This document shows, in pieces, positions 44,582 to 52,949 of a stretch of DNA of 64,000 nt. Each line of letters starts with the position of its first letter. Position 1 is the first letter of the stretch. Origin of the DNA: Alphaproteobacteria bacterium (lineage in GTDB: Bacteria; Pseudomonadota; Alphaproteobacteria; GCA-2731375); contig JADHTB010000002.1 in NCBI GenBank assembly GCA_016776605.1, positions 62,001 through 126,000 on the forward strand, written 5' to 3'. A program made the position numbers and the translations under genes. The notes under the pieces were generated by a model, which saw nothing but the letters and a program-made list of their open reading frames with translations, had not been told where the DNA came from and ran no database searches.

Positions 44582-45533
44582 AGCCTCTATCTCCAGCCTG
44601 GCGGGCCTTGCGGGTCAATTCGGCGATCTGCGGCCGTACCGCGTCAATATCTTGTTCGTATTTCAGCAGAACATTCAGGGTATCGCGGATTAAATCCGGG
44701 GCCAGATCATCCGCATGCAGCAGCAGCAGGACGCGGGCCCAATCCAGAGTTTCGGAAATGGACGGCAGCTTTTTCAGGTCCTGTTCCCGCAACATCTGGA
44801 CGAAGGCAACCAGCTTGCGGCGCAGCTTCACGTCAATGTCGGGGACCCGGGCGGCAACGATCTGTTCTTCCAACTTGGCATTGGGCAGCGGGATGAACAA
44901 ATGTAGACAGCGCCGTTTCAGGGCATCGCCCATTTCACGCATGTTGTTGGAGGTCAGGAAAACGATTGGCGGCACGGTGGACTTGATGGTGCCGATTTCC
45001 GGAATGGTGACCTGAAAGGCCGAGAGGATTTCCAGCAGGAATGCCTCGAACTCCTCGTCGGATTTATCAATTTCATCGATCAGCAGAACCGCGCCATGTT
45101 CCTGGCGCAAGGCGCTCAGCAAAGGCCGTGGTTCGAGAAACTCCTCGGAGAAAAACAGATCGCCAAAGCCTTGCAGTTTTTGCATGGCCATATCCAGGCT
45201 GGGCGTATCACCCAGCACATCGCCCATCTTGTCCTTCAGGATCTGGGTATAGAGCAGTTGCTTGCCGTATTTCCATTCATACAGCGCCTTGGATTCATCC
45301 AGGCCTTCGTAGCATTGCATGCGGATCAGGGGCAGACCCAGCCAGGCCGCCGTGGACAGGGCCAATTCGGTCTTGCCAACACCCGCGGAGCCTTCCACAA
45401 GGATCGGTTTGGTTAAATTGCCGGCGACAAAGATCGCCGTGGCGATTTGCCGGGAGGTTATATAGCCGACGTCACCGAGGCCGGCGATGATGTCATCCAC
45501 GTTTTTGATTTTTGCGGCGTTCGGGTTGGTCAT
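44565..45533 (-). CDS. MoxR-like AAA+ ATPase (CoxD-like)
   Basis: 322-residue ATPase. Walker A is VEGSAGVGKTEL (about residue 43), Walker B LLIDEIDKSDEEFEAFLLE, sensor 1 VFLTSNNMREM. A C-terminal lid region follows (RVPDIDVKLRRKLVAFVQML). It belongs to the MoxR group and acts as a chaperone with the VWA protein encoded immediately downstream. First gene of this two-gene operon. Confidence 0.93.
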   Translation of the reverse strand: MTNPNAAKIKNVDDIIAGLGDVGYITSRQIATAIFVAGNLTKPILVEGSAGVGKTELALSTAAWLGLPLIRMQCYEGLDESKALYEWKYGKQLLYTQILKDKMGDVLGDTPSLDMAMQKLQGFGDLFFSEEFLEPRPLLSALRQEHGAVLLIDEIDKSDEEFEAFLLEILSAFQVTIPEIGTIKSTVPPIVFLTSNNMREMGDALKRRCLHLFIPLPNAKLEEQIVAARVPDIDVKLRRKLVAFVQMLREQDLKKLPSISETLDWARVLLLLHADDLAPDLIRDTLNVLLKYEQDIDAVRPQIAELTRKARQAGDRGYAATS

Positions 45534-45569
45534 TGCTCTCTTTTCACTAACTACGGTTACGGTTAGATC

Positions 45570-46709
45570 CTAATAGGCGGCCAATAACGCCTGGCCGCGC
45601 TTTTGGGCCTGGAGGTCACGGGCGCTGGCCGCGATACCCAGAGACTTTACAAGGTCTCGATTGGCGATGGAAAGCGTGGTCGAGACCTTAATATCCCACG
45701 TGTTGATGAATGCCTCAACCTCCCGCTCGACCCATCTGGTGTTTTCCCGTGCGGCGGCGGCCAGGGACGACAGGGTTTCATCGATGTCATCGTGGCCGCT
45801 ATCCAACAGATCGGCGGCCCGCCAGGCCATGGCGGACAGGCCATCGGGCATCGCCGCCAGACGGCCCAGGCTGGCCGTCATCTCGGCTGGCGCCGCGCCG
45901 GGTCCGCTGACCTGTGCCGCAGCCATGCACAGCAGCCGCAGGCGGTGGCGCATGGCGCCCGCGGTCTTGGCCGCGGCCAGGGCGTCCTCCACCCGGCGCA
46001 TGGGCAGGGAAATCGCGTTGAAGGCATCGCCCAGGGGACCCAGGCGGTTGCTGGCCGGAATACGGCAGTTGGTCAGCTTAATCCCGCAATGGGGCGAGGG
46101 GTGCAGGAAATCCACTTTCATGCCGGCGGTAAGCTCCAAACCGGCACTGTCCCGCGGCACGATGAACGAGGTAAAGGCGCGGCGGCCCGCCACTTCGTCG
46201 GTAATGGCCAGCACCAGAAACAGATCCGCCAGGGGGCCATTCGTCAAAAAGGTCTTTTCCCCATTCAGGATGACGTCGTCGCCCGCCATTTCAGCGCGGG
46301 TGGAAAGCTTTTTAGGATGGGCACCGGCGCCCGGTTCCGAGATTGCCATGCACACCGTATGCTGGCCCGTGGCCAATCCCGGCAGATAGTGCGCCTTCTG
46401 CGCCGCCGTGCCCTGGCCCAGAATATGCAGGCGGGCATTCAGGGCATGGGACATCCAGGAAATGGCTACCCCCTGGCAGCCGCCGGCGTCCGCCAAGGTT
46501 TCCAGGGTCAGGGCCAGGGCGCGGTAGTCGCCGCCGCGCCCGCCATATTCGGGTGGTATGGCGATTGCCATCAGGCCGGATTGGCCCATGGCTTGCCAAA
46601 GATCGGCGGGGAAATCGTCGCGTAGGCCCAGGTCCGGCCGTACCGCGACCTCTGTCCGGGCAAAATTCTCTACCTCCGCCCGCAGGGCGCTATAATCAAA
46701 CACTGTCAT
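45570..46709 (-). CDS. Acyl-CoA dehydrogenase with divergent C-terminus
   Basis: 379 residues. The N-terminal and middle domains are ordinary (GLMAIAIPPEYGGRGGDYRAL; CMAISEPGAGAHPKKLSTRAE; NGEKTFLTNGPLADLFLVLA). The C-terminal domain lacks the usual HGG.G and YEGT-type signatures; it ends in TLSIANRDLVKSLGIAASARDL. It may be a specialised or redox-altered member. It is divergent from the gene at 46766, with 56 bp between the starts, so the two promoters overlap. Confidence 0.85.
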   Translation of the reverse strand: MTVFDYSALRAEVENFARTEVAVRPDLGLRDDFPADLWQAMGQSGLMAIAIPPEYGGRGGDYRALALTLETLADAGGCQGVAISWMSHALNARLHILGQGTAAQKAHYLPGLATGQHTVCMAISEPGAGAHPKKLSTRAEMAGDDVILNGEKTFLTNGPLADLFLVLAITDEVAGRRAFTSFIVPRDSAGLELTAGMKVDFLHPSPHCGIKLTNCRIPASNRLGPLGDAFNAISLPMRRVEDALAAAKTAGAMRHRLRLLCMAAAQVSGPGAAPAEMTASLGRLAAMPDGLSAMAWRAADLLDSGHDDIDETLSSLAAAARENTRWVEREVEAFINTWDIKVSTTLSIANRDLVKSLGIAASARDLQAQKRGQALLAAY

Positions 46710-46765
46710 GACGGCGCATCCATACTTCAGCTATACTAATTCTGAATATACCTGGGAGAGAGCAA

Positions 46766-47971
46766 ATGTTCGAGTTTACTGACCGCAGCAAGGATTATTT
46801 AGAGCGTGTGCAGGCCTTCATGGACCGCCATGTCTATCCGGCGGAGGCCGTGCATGAAGAACAGATCGCCAATATGGAGGATCGCTGGAAGGGTGTTCCG
46901 CCAATTTTGGAGGAATTGAAGGCCAAGGCCAAGGGCGAGGGGCTGTGGAACATGTTCATCGCCGAGGAACGCTTTGGCCCGGGGCTGTCGAACTTTGAAT
47001 TTGCCCCGATCATGGAAATTCTGGGCCGCTCCTCCATGGCGCCCGAGGTCTTTAACTGCGCCGCGCCGGACGTCGGCAATATGGAGGTGCTGGCGCAGTT
47101 CGGCGACGAGGCGCAACAGCAACGCTGGTTGACGCCCTTGCTAGCGGGCGAGATCCGCTCGGTCTTTTGCATGACGGAGCCCAATGTCGCCTCTTCGGAC
47201 GCGACCAATATCGAGACCCGCATAGAGCGCGATGGCGATGACTACGTAATCAACGGCCGCAAGTGGTGGAGCAGCGGCATCGGCCACCCGCGCTGTGAAA
47301 TCGCTATTGTCATGGGCAAGAGCGACCCGAACGAGGAACGCCACCGCCAGCAGTCGATGATTTTGGTGCCCGTGCATACGCCGGGTCTGGAAGTGGTTCG
47401 CATGCTGCCCGTGTTCGGCTATGACCATGCCCCGCATGGCCATGGCGAAGTCACCTTCACCAACGTACGGGTGCCGGCTTCCAACATGTTGTTGGGCGAG
47501 GGGCGGGGCTTTGAAATTGCCCAGGGACGTCTTGGGCCGGGCCGCATCCACCATTGCATGCGCCTGATCGGCAAATCGGAGCGGGCCTTGGAGGCAATGA
47601 TGCGCCGGGCTAAGTCGCGCGTCGCTTTTGGCCGGCCGTTGGCGGACCGGGATACGGTGCGGGCGGATATCGCCAATTCCCGTTGCGAGATTGATCAGGC
47701 CCGTTTGCTGATCCTGCACGCCGCCTGGAAAATGGATAAGGAAGGCAATAAAGCTGCCCGCAAGGAAATCGCCATGATCAAGGTGGTGACGCCTCTCATG
47801 GCGCAAAAGGTCATCGACCGGGCCATACAGATCCATGGCGGTGGCGGCGTCTCGAACGATTTCGGCCTGGCCCACGCCTTCTCCGAAGCGCGCTATCTGC
47901 GCATTGGCGACGGACCCGACGAAGTGCACAGGGAAGCGATCGCGAAACTGGAATTGCGTTCGCTGAACTAG
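46766..47971 (+). CDS. Acyl-CoA dehydrogenase, ACAD10/11-like (paralogue)
   Basis: 401 residues, a close paralogue of the gene at 34187. Shared blocks include [55 protein letters not shown] and [11 protein letters not shown]. The catalytic-base position is again Asp. GGGAGAG ribosome-binding sequence precedes ATG 46766. Its TAG stop (47969-47971) is formed by the left end of a palindromic repeat. Confidence 0.92.
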   Translation: MFEFTDRSKDYLERVQAFMDRHVYPAEAVHEEQIANMEDRWKGVPPILEELKAKAKGEGLWNMFIAEERFGPGLSNFEFAPIMEILGRSSMAPEVFNCAAPDVGNMEVLAQFGDEAQQQRWLTPLLAGEIRSVFCMTEPNVASSDATNIETRIERDGDDYVINGRKWWSSGIGHPRCEIAIVMGKSDPNEERHRQQSMILVPVHTPGLEVVRMLPVFGYDHAPHGHGEVTFTNVRVPASNMLLGEGRGFEIAQGRLGPGRIHHCMRLIGKSERALEAMMRRAKSRVAFGRPLADRDTVRADIANSRCEIDQARLLILHAAWKMDKEGNKAARKEIAMIKVVTPLMAQKVIDRAIQIHGGGGVSNDFGLAHAFSEARYLRIGDGPDEVHREAIAKLELRSLN

Positions 47972-48020
47972 AGCAGTTTCGAGATTGATTTACCCGCTCG
48001 CTGCTTTTCCCGCTGCTCTA
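47969..48020. repeat. TAGAGCA-family palindrome, copy C, supplying two stop codons
   Basis: Inverted ends TAGAGCAG (47969-47976) and CTGCTCTA (48013-48020) bracket 36 bp. The left TAG is the stop of the + strand dehydrogenase. The right CTA (48018-48020) is the TAG stop of the - strand PagL-like gene. Confidence 0.6.
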
Positions 48021-48521
48021 ATTGCCGAACAGTTTACTGACGGGCAGGGCGTAGGTCAGCATCAGGCTCTCGGCGCCGGGATTCTTGTCGCCGATCGACG
48101 CGTTCGAGATGTGCGACAAGGCTAATCCGAGGCGGGAGCGGTCGTCGAAGCGGTAGGCTAGTTCCAGTTGCGAGCGAAATTCGAGTGCATGGCCCAGTTT
48201 TTTGCCATCGCCCTTGGCATAGGCGCCCGGTGCGAAGCTGATGGTGGCCACCATGCGCCGGCCAATGAACATATCCACCAGCACGCCGGCATAACCATAG
48301 GCCCCGCCGTCGGACGTACCCATCAGGCCCGCAAAGGGCTTGAAAACCCACAGGCGGATATCAGAGCGGTATTCCAGCCGGCCTTCGACCGCCTTTTGGT
48401 TTTTACCCAGGTCGAAGACTCCGGCGCTGAAGGCGATAAAGTCGGGTTCATCCGCCCGCGCCGGCTGAACCAGCAAAAGCAAAGCAAAAACACCAAGGCA
48501 CCCTGTGCGCCACAACCGCAT
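48018..48521 (-). CDS. PagL-like lipid A deacylase / acyloxyacyl hydrolase
   Basis: 167 residues with a signal peptide (LGVFALLLLVQPARA). Alternating polar/hydrophobic strands suggest an outer-membrane beta barrel. The catalytic triad region reads LSHISNASIGDKNPGAESL, giving the His-x-Ser and downstream Glu of PagL. It would remove the 3-O acyl chain from lipid A. It lies convergent to the dehydrogenase at 46766, with both stops in one palindrome. Confidence 0.82.
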   Translation of the reverse strand: MRLWRTGCLGVFALLLLVQPARADEPDFIAFSAGVFDLGKNQKAVEGRLEYRSDIRLWVFKPFAGLMGTSDGGAYGYAGVLVDMFIGRRMVATISFAPGAYAKGDGKKLGHALEFRSQLELAYRFDDRSRLGLALSHISNASIGDKNPGAESLMLTYALPVSKLFGN

Positions 48522-48555
48522 GCTACATTTCCTTCCACATTTTTCTGCAGTTTAA

Positions 48556-48592
48556 GGGAAGGCCCAGTCCGTGAAAAGCGTGTAGCCTTCCC
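48556..48592. repeat. 8-bp inverted repeat in a divergent promoter region
   Basis: GGGAAGGC (48556-48563) and GCCTTCCC (48585-48592) are separated by 21 bp, between the divergent PagL-like and nuclease-like genes and just before the latter's start. Possible operator. Confidence 0.3.
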
Positions 48593-48594
48593 GG

Positions 48595-49377
48595 ATGCTA
48601 AAAACCGTCATGATTATTCGCTTGCTGTTTATCCTATCGCTGCTGTTTCCCATTGCGGCGGCGGCCGGCGTCCTGGTCAAAAGCGGCCAGGGCCGTGTGG
48701 TAAGAGTGGTGGATGGCGACACCCTGTTCCTTGACGACGGCGTGCAAGTCCGCCTGGTCGGCATACAGGCGCCCAAATTGCCCCTGGGCCGGCGCAATTT
48801 CAAGACCTGGCCCTTAGCCGGCGAGGCCAAGCAGGTGTTGGAGACGCTGACCCTGGGCCGTCAGGTCACGCTTTCCTATGGCGGGCAGCGGTTAGACCGC
48901 TATGGCAGGGCGCTGGCCCATCTGTACCGTGACGACGGCCTCTGGATACAGGAACGGCTGTTGCATATGGGCTTGGCGCGGGTCTACAGCTTTCGCGACA
49001 ACCGGGCCATGGTGCCCGAAATGCTGGCGGCGGAACAGACGGCGCGGGCCGCGAAGTTGGGTATTTGGGGCCATCAGTGGTACCGGATCTGGCAGCAGGA
49101 AAATTTGCCCGCCGGCTTCGAGGGCTTTCAATTGATCGAAGGCATTGTCTTGAATTCCGCCCTGGTACGGGGCCGGATTTATCTAAACTTTGGTCAGGAC
49201 TGGCGCCAGGATTTCACCATAACCGTGCAGCCGCGGGACCGCCGACTGTTCGACCGCGCCGGCTTTGACTACCAGGGGCTGGCCGGCCATCGGGTGCGGG
49301 TACGGGGCTGGTTGAAGCATTACAACGGCCCCTCGATCGAGGCCAGCCATCCCGAACAGATCGAGATTTTGGATTAG
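48595..49377 (+). CDS. Staphylococcal-nuclease-like (thermonuclease family) protein
   Basis: 260 residues with an N-terminal signal (LLFILSLLFPIAAAAG), so exported. The SNase fold starts VVRVVDGDTLFLDDG...VRLVGIQAPKLP, with later LDRYGRALAHLY and GLARVYSF. In active nucleases the calcium/catalytic segment is GIDAPE; here Asp is Gln and the catalytic Glu is Lys. The arginine of VRLVG and the arginine of DRYGR are kept. Hydrolysis is therefore doubtful. The C-terminal 90 residues are an extension unique to this subfamily. Confidence 0.85.
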   Translation: MLKTVMIIRLLFILSLLFPIAAAAGVLVKSGQGRVVRVVDGDTLFLDDGVQVRLVGIQAPKLPLGRRNFKTWPLAGEAKQVLETLTLGRQVTLSYGGQRLDRYGRALAHLYRDDGLWIQERLLHMGLARVYSFRDNRAMVPEMLAAEQTARAAKLGIWGHQWYRIWQQENLPAGFEGFQLIEGIVLNSALVRGRIYLNFGQDWRQDFTITVQPRDRRLFDRAGFDYQGLAGHRVRVRGWLKHYNGPSIEASHPEQIEILD

Positions 49378-49432
49378 GCATTTTACTAGTCTACACTGGT
49401 TGCGGGATGATGCCTGTTGGGGAGCAAGAATT

Positions 49433-50362
49433 ATGAAAATCGCGGTAATGGGAACGGGCGCCATGGGCGGCTATATCGGGGCACGGTTGGCGGCGGCGGG
49501 GGCAGAGGTTGTATTTATCGCCCGTGGCGCGCATCTGGCGGCGATCTGCAGGGACGGCCTGAAGGTGACCAGCCCGCTGGGTGATGTGCACATCAATCCG
49601 GCTATGGCGACCGACGACCCAGCCCAGGTCGGTCCGGTCGATCTGGTTTTGCTGGGCGTCAAACTCTATGACGTGGCGGCGGCGACCACTGCCTTGCTGC
49701 CCCTTCTGGGCCCCGAAACCGGCATCATTTCGCTGCAGAACGGCGTTGAAGCGCCGACCATGATCGCAGAGATCGCAGGCGCGGTACACGCCATACCCGG
49801 CGTCGCGCTCATTAACGGTGAAATCATTGAACCGGGCGTTGTTCAGCACAATGCCATGAATGGCCTGACCGTCGGTGAGATCGACGGCCGCGCCAGCGAG
49901 CGGCTGGAGCGCCTGGTTGCGCTGGGCCGCAAGGGTGGCCTTGAGGTTACCCTTAGCCCCGATATCCGGCTGGAGTTGTGGCGCAAGGTGCTATTGTTGA
50001 CACCCATGGCGGGACTGAGCGCCATGACCCGCGTTCCCATGGCGCGGCTTCGCGAAACGCCAGCGACGTGGCGGTTGGCCGCGCCGGCCATGGCGGAGGT
50101 CGTCGCCGTGGCCCAAGCCGAGGGTGTGGGGTTGGCAGAAGCGGATATCGAAAACACGCTAGCCTTCGTTCAGGGCATGGCGCCGACGTGGCAGGCATCG
50201 CTGACCGTTGATTTGGAGCGGGGCAAACGGCTGGAACTTGAGTGGCTGCATGGCACCATTTGCCGGCTGGGCGAAAAGCACGGCATTGCTACGCCGTTTC
50301 ATCGTGTCGTGCTTGGCACCCTGATGCCGCATGCAAATGGCGCTGTTTTGGGGGACGCCTAG
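49433..50362 (+). CDS. 2-dehydropantoate 2-reductase (ketopantoate reductase family)
   Basis: 309 residues from ATG 49433, which has GGGGAGC upstream; a longer ORF would add 11 residues. N-terminal NADPH motif MGTGAMGGYIGARLA, then LVLLGVKLYD and ISLQNGVEAP, and a C-terminal ApbA domain with the catalytic lysine region (LELWRKVLLLTP). True PanE makes pantoate for CoA. Many paralogues have other substrates, so the specific role is uncertain. Confidence 0.88.
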   Translation: MKIAVMGTGAMGGYIGARLAAAGAEVVFIARGAHLAAICRDGLKVTSPLGDVHINPAMATDDPAQVGPVDLVLLGVKLYDVAAATTALLPLLGPETGIISLQNGVEAPTMIAEIAGAVHAIPGVALINGEIIEPGVVQHNAMNGLTVGEIDGRASERLERLVALGRKGGLEVTLSPDIRLELWRKVLLLTPMAGLSAMTRVPMARLRETPATWRLAAPAMAEVVAVAQAEGVGLAEADIENTLAFVQGMAPTWQASLTVDLERGKRLELEWLHGTICRLGEKHGIATPFHRVVLGTLMPHANGAVLGDA

Positions 50363-50369
50363 GGCGCAC

Positions 50370-51215
50370 TTAGGGGATACTGGCGGCTATTTCGGCGCTG
50401 ATTTGCCATAGCCGATCTTGCGCGGCGGTATCCAGGCTTTCGGGCGATGATATGACGGCCTGAGATTTTTCATAATATTTCCCGCTGCTGTCCGCCAGTT
50501 CGGGCGCGCAGGCCAGGTGCAATGGGGTTTTGGCGCCGGCTTCGGGGGATATGGCCAAAAGGATCTGGCTGAGGCGCACCACCAAGCCGGCGAAACCGGG
50601 GTTGTTGTGGCCGAATGCGCTGCGCACAAAACCCGGATGCAGACTGTTGGCGGTGATGGCCGTGCCCTCGAGTTGGCGGGCCAGGGCATAAGTGAACATC
50701 ACGTTCATCAACTTGGATTGGCAATAGGCGGGCCAGCCGGCATAGGCCAGTTTGCCTTGCAGGTCTTCGAAATTCATGCGGCCCCGGCGATGGGCACCCG
50801 AGGCGACGTTGATGATACGGCCCTGTTTCGCCTGGCCCAGGGCGGGCAGCAACAGACTGGTCAAGACGAAATAGGCCATGTGATTAAGGGCAAAGGTATA
50901 TTCCAATCCCTCGGTGGTGATCTGGCGTTGACGATAGAAACCGCCGGCGTTGTTCAACAAGACGTCGATGTGCCCGTGTTTATGCAGAATGCGGCTGGCC
51001 AGGGCGCGGACTTCCTGCAACAGAGACAGATCAGCGACCTCGAAGGAAATCTTGCGGTTGTCCGTGCTGTTCTTTATTGCCGCGGCCGCATCGGCGCATT
51101 TTTGTTGGTCCCGGCCCACCAGGATCACCTGGGCGCCGCGCGCCGCCAAAACTTCCGCGCAGACAAAACCGATACCACCGCTGGCGCCCGTGACCAGAAC
51201 CACAGAGTCTTGCAT
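50370..51215 (-). CDS. Short-chain dehydrogenase/reductase (retinol-dehydrogenase-like)
   Basis: 281 residues from ATG 51215 (MQDSVVLVTGASGGIG), because an in-frame upstream start adds only polar residues. Cofactor motif TGASGGIG, NNAG at about residue 87, catalytic Ser in NVASGAHRRG and the YxxxK as YCQSK. The extended form with LHPGFVRSAFG resembles retinol/WW-domain oxidoreductase types. NADPH-dependent reduction of a carbonyl is likely; the substrate is unknown. Confidence 0.9.
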   Translation of the reverse strand: MQDSVVLVTGASGGIGFVCAEVLAARGAQVILVGRDQQKCADAAAAIKNSTDNRKISFEVADLSLLQEVRALASRILHKHGHIDVLLNNAGGFYRQRQITTEGLEYTFALNHMAYFVLTSLLLPALGQAKQGRIINVASGAHRRGRMNFEDLQGKLAYAGWPAYCQSKLMNVMFTYALARQLEGTAITANSLHPGFVRSAFGHNNPGFAGLVVRLSQILLAISPEAGAKTPLHLACAPELADSSGKYYEKSQAVISSPESLDTAAQDRLWQISAEIAASIP

Positions 51216-51346
51216 GTTCCGTCCGCCTCGTTGCCGTTGGACCGAGCCTTCATTCAATCATGGTTTTGCAGGAAAGAGCAATGTCGACGGGAACCCCTAT
51301 TCCTTCCACAACCGAATACGCTTCATTGATCCTGCTGGCCCGAAAT

Positions 51347-51381
51347 AGCGAAACCACCGCTGACAAGGCGGCGGTTTCGCT
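51347..51381 (+). promoter_or_regulatory. Strong hairpin upstream of the enoyl-CoA hydratase gene
   Basis: A 14-bp stem with one mismatch (51347-51360 with 51368-51381) and a 7-nt loop ends 42 bp before ATG 51424. There is no following T run. It could be an attenuator or mRNA-stabilising element. Confidence 0.4.
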
Positions 51382-51423
51382 ATATTGGTGGACTTGTTTA
51401 GGGTGCAGGCGGGAGGAAACATC

Positions 51424-52227
51424 ATGGACTATCAAACCATTCTATTCGAACAACGTGGCGCCGTGGGTCTGATGACCCTGAACCGGCCGGAAAAGATGAA
51501 TGCCTGGACCTATGACATGCGCGACGAGTTGCTGCATGCCATGGACCGGGTGAATAACGACCCGGCCATGGGCGCCATGGTGATAACCGGGGCAGGACGC
51601 GGCTTTTGCGCCGGCGCTGATATTGGCGCCATGTTCAAGAAACAACTGGATGATGCCGGAGCCGACGACAGCGCGCCCAAGCGCCCCTCTACCGCGGCCA
51701 ATTGGGTCAAGGCGGTGCGCGCGGCAAAGCCAATGGTGGCCGCCGTCAATGGCGCCGCTGTTGGTGTCGGGCTAACGCAAATTTTGCCCTGCGATTTCAT
51801 CATGGCGTCGGAAAAGGCAAAATTCTGCTGCGCTTTTGTAAAAATGGGCGTGGTGACGGAGCTGGCCTCCTCCCACTACCTGGTGCAGCGCATGGGCTGG
51901 GGCAATGCCAGCGAGGCCGCCTTGACGGCCCGCATGATCCCAGGCGAGGAAGCCGTACAACTGGGCCTGGCCGATCGTCTGGTGCCGCATGACAATCTGG
52001 TGGACGCGGCGGTGGCCCTGGCCAACCTGATGGCGCAAAACCCCAGCCGGCAACTACGCATGGTCAAGGAACTGCTAAGCCAGAATGGCAGTGAAAGCGA
52101 TCTGGACAAAGTCTTGGAGCGGGAGACCGTGGCCCTTGAACTGGCCTATAAATCACCGGAACATGCCGAGGCGGTAAACGCCTTTCTGGAAAAACGCCCA
52201 CCCAATTTTCGTAACCTACCGGAGTAG
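51424..52227 (+). CDS. Enoyl-CoA hydratase/isomerase family protein
   Basis: 267-residue crotonase. ATG 51424 has a GGGAGGA site seven bases upstream. Oxyanion-hole motifs: GAGRGFCAGADI (about residue 62) and NGAAVGVGLTQILPCDFIMA. The second-glutamate region reads VTELASSHYLVQRMGW, with the catalytic Glu of hydratases at VTE. It hydrates or isomerises an unsaturated acyl-CoA and fits the nearby dehydrogenase and ligase genes. Followed 4 bp later by a GST gene. Confidence 0.91.
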   Translation: MDYQTILFEQRGAVGLMTLNRPEKMNAWTYDMRDELLHAMDRVNNDPAMGAMVITGAGRGFCAGADIGAMFKKQLDDAGADDSAPKRPSTAANWVKAVRAAKPMVAAVNGAAVGVGLTQILPCDFIMASEKAKFCCAFVKMGVVTELASSHYLVQRMGWGNASEAALTARMIPGEEAVQLGLADRLVPHDNLVDAAVALANLMAQNPSRQLRMVKELLSQNGSESDLDKVLERETVALELAYKSPEHAEAVNAFLEKRPPNFRNLPE

Positions 52228-52231
52228 ATTG

Positions 52232-52843
52232 ATGAGCAAGTTGATAATTCATGGCGCCTTTAACACCCGCACCTCGCGGGTGACCTGGATGGCGTTGGAG
52301 CTGGGATTGGATTTCGAGCACAACCCCATTCACTACAGCGACGGCCGTACCCGGACGCCGGAGTTTCTGGCCATCAATCCCAATGGGACCCTGCCGGCGA
52401 TCCAGGATGGCGATCTTTGCCTATGGGAATCCCTGGCCATCAACCTGTATCTGGCCAACAAGCACGGCGGCGATCTGGCGCCCCGGGACGCGGCCGAAAT
52501 GGGCCTGGCCATGCAGTGGAGTTTCTGGGCCACGACCGAGGTAGAAGAGGCGGCGCTGGATGCCTTGAAACACCGTCTGCTGTTGCCGGAAGCTGACCGG
52601 GACCAGGCCGTGCTCGCGGCGGCGGAAGCCAAATTGGCCAAGCCGTTGTCGGTGCTGGACGGCGTCCTGGCGGATCGGGACTATCTGTTCGGCGGGCGCT
52701 TCACTGTGGCCGATTTGAACGTCGCCGCCGTGGTGGGCTGGGCCAAATTCGCCAAACTGGACCTGTCCGCCTGGCCCAACTTGACCGCGTGGCTGGACCG
52801 TTGCCTGGGCAGGCCCGCTTTCAAACAGGCCCGTGGCGGTTAG
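52232..52843 (+). CDS. Glutathione S-transferase family protein
   Basis: 203 residues. The N-terminal thioredoxin-like domain starts KLIIHGAFNTRTSRVTWMALELGL, with the glutathione-binding NPNGTLPAIQDGDLCLWESLAI. The C-terminal helical domain ends LSAWPNLTAWLDRCLGRPAFK. Ser/Thr (NTRTSR) is the likely catalytic region. ATG 52232 has GGAG upstream; TTG 52229 is also in frame. Co-transcribed with the enoyl-CoA hydratase. Confidence 0.91.
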   Translation: MSKLIIHGAFNTRTSRVTWMALELGLDFEHNPIHYSDGRTRTPEFLAINPNGTLPAIQDGDLCLWESLAINLYLANKHGGDLAPRDAAEMGLAMQWSFWATTEVEEAALDALKHRLLLPEADRDQAVLAAAEAKLAKPLSVLDGVLADRDYLFGGRFTVADLNVAAVVGWAKFAKLDLSAWPNLTAWLDRCLGRPAFKQARGG

Positions 52844-52869
52844 GACTGCCTTTGACATGGCAACGGTCG

Positions 52870-52892
52870 GCCCGGACCATGATGGTCCGGGC
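52870..52892. repeat. Near-perfect palindrome/hairpin between GST and dehydrogenase genes
   Basis: GCCCGGACCAT and ATGGTCCGGGC (11 bp each) are separated by one base. There is no T run after it, so it may be a factor-binding site or a transcript-stabilising hairpin. Confidence 0.45.
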
Positions 52893-52949
52893 TGGCGATA
52901 GGCCGTGCAGGAATGCGACCGTGTAAAATTGGAATAGGGGATGTTAGCG

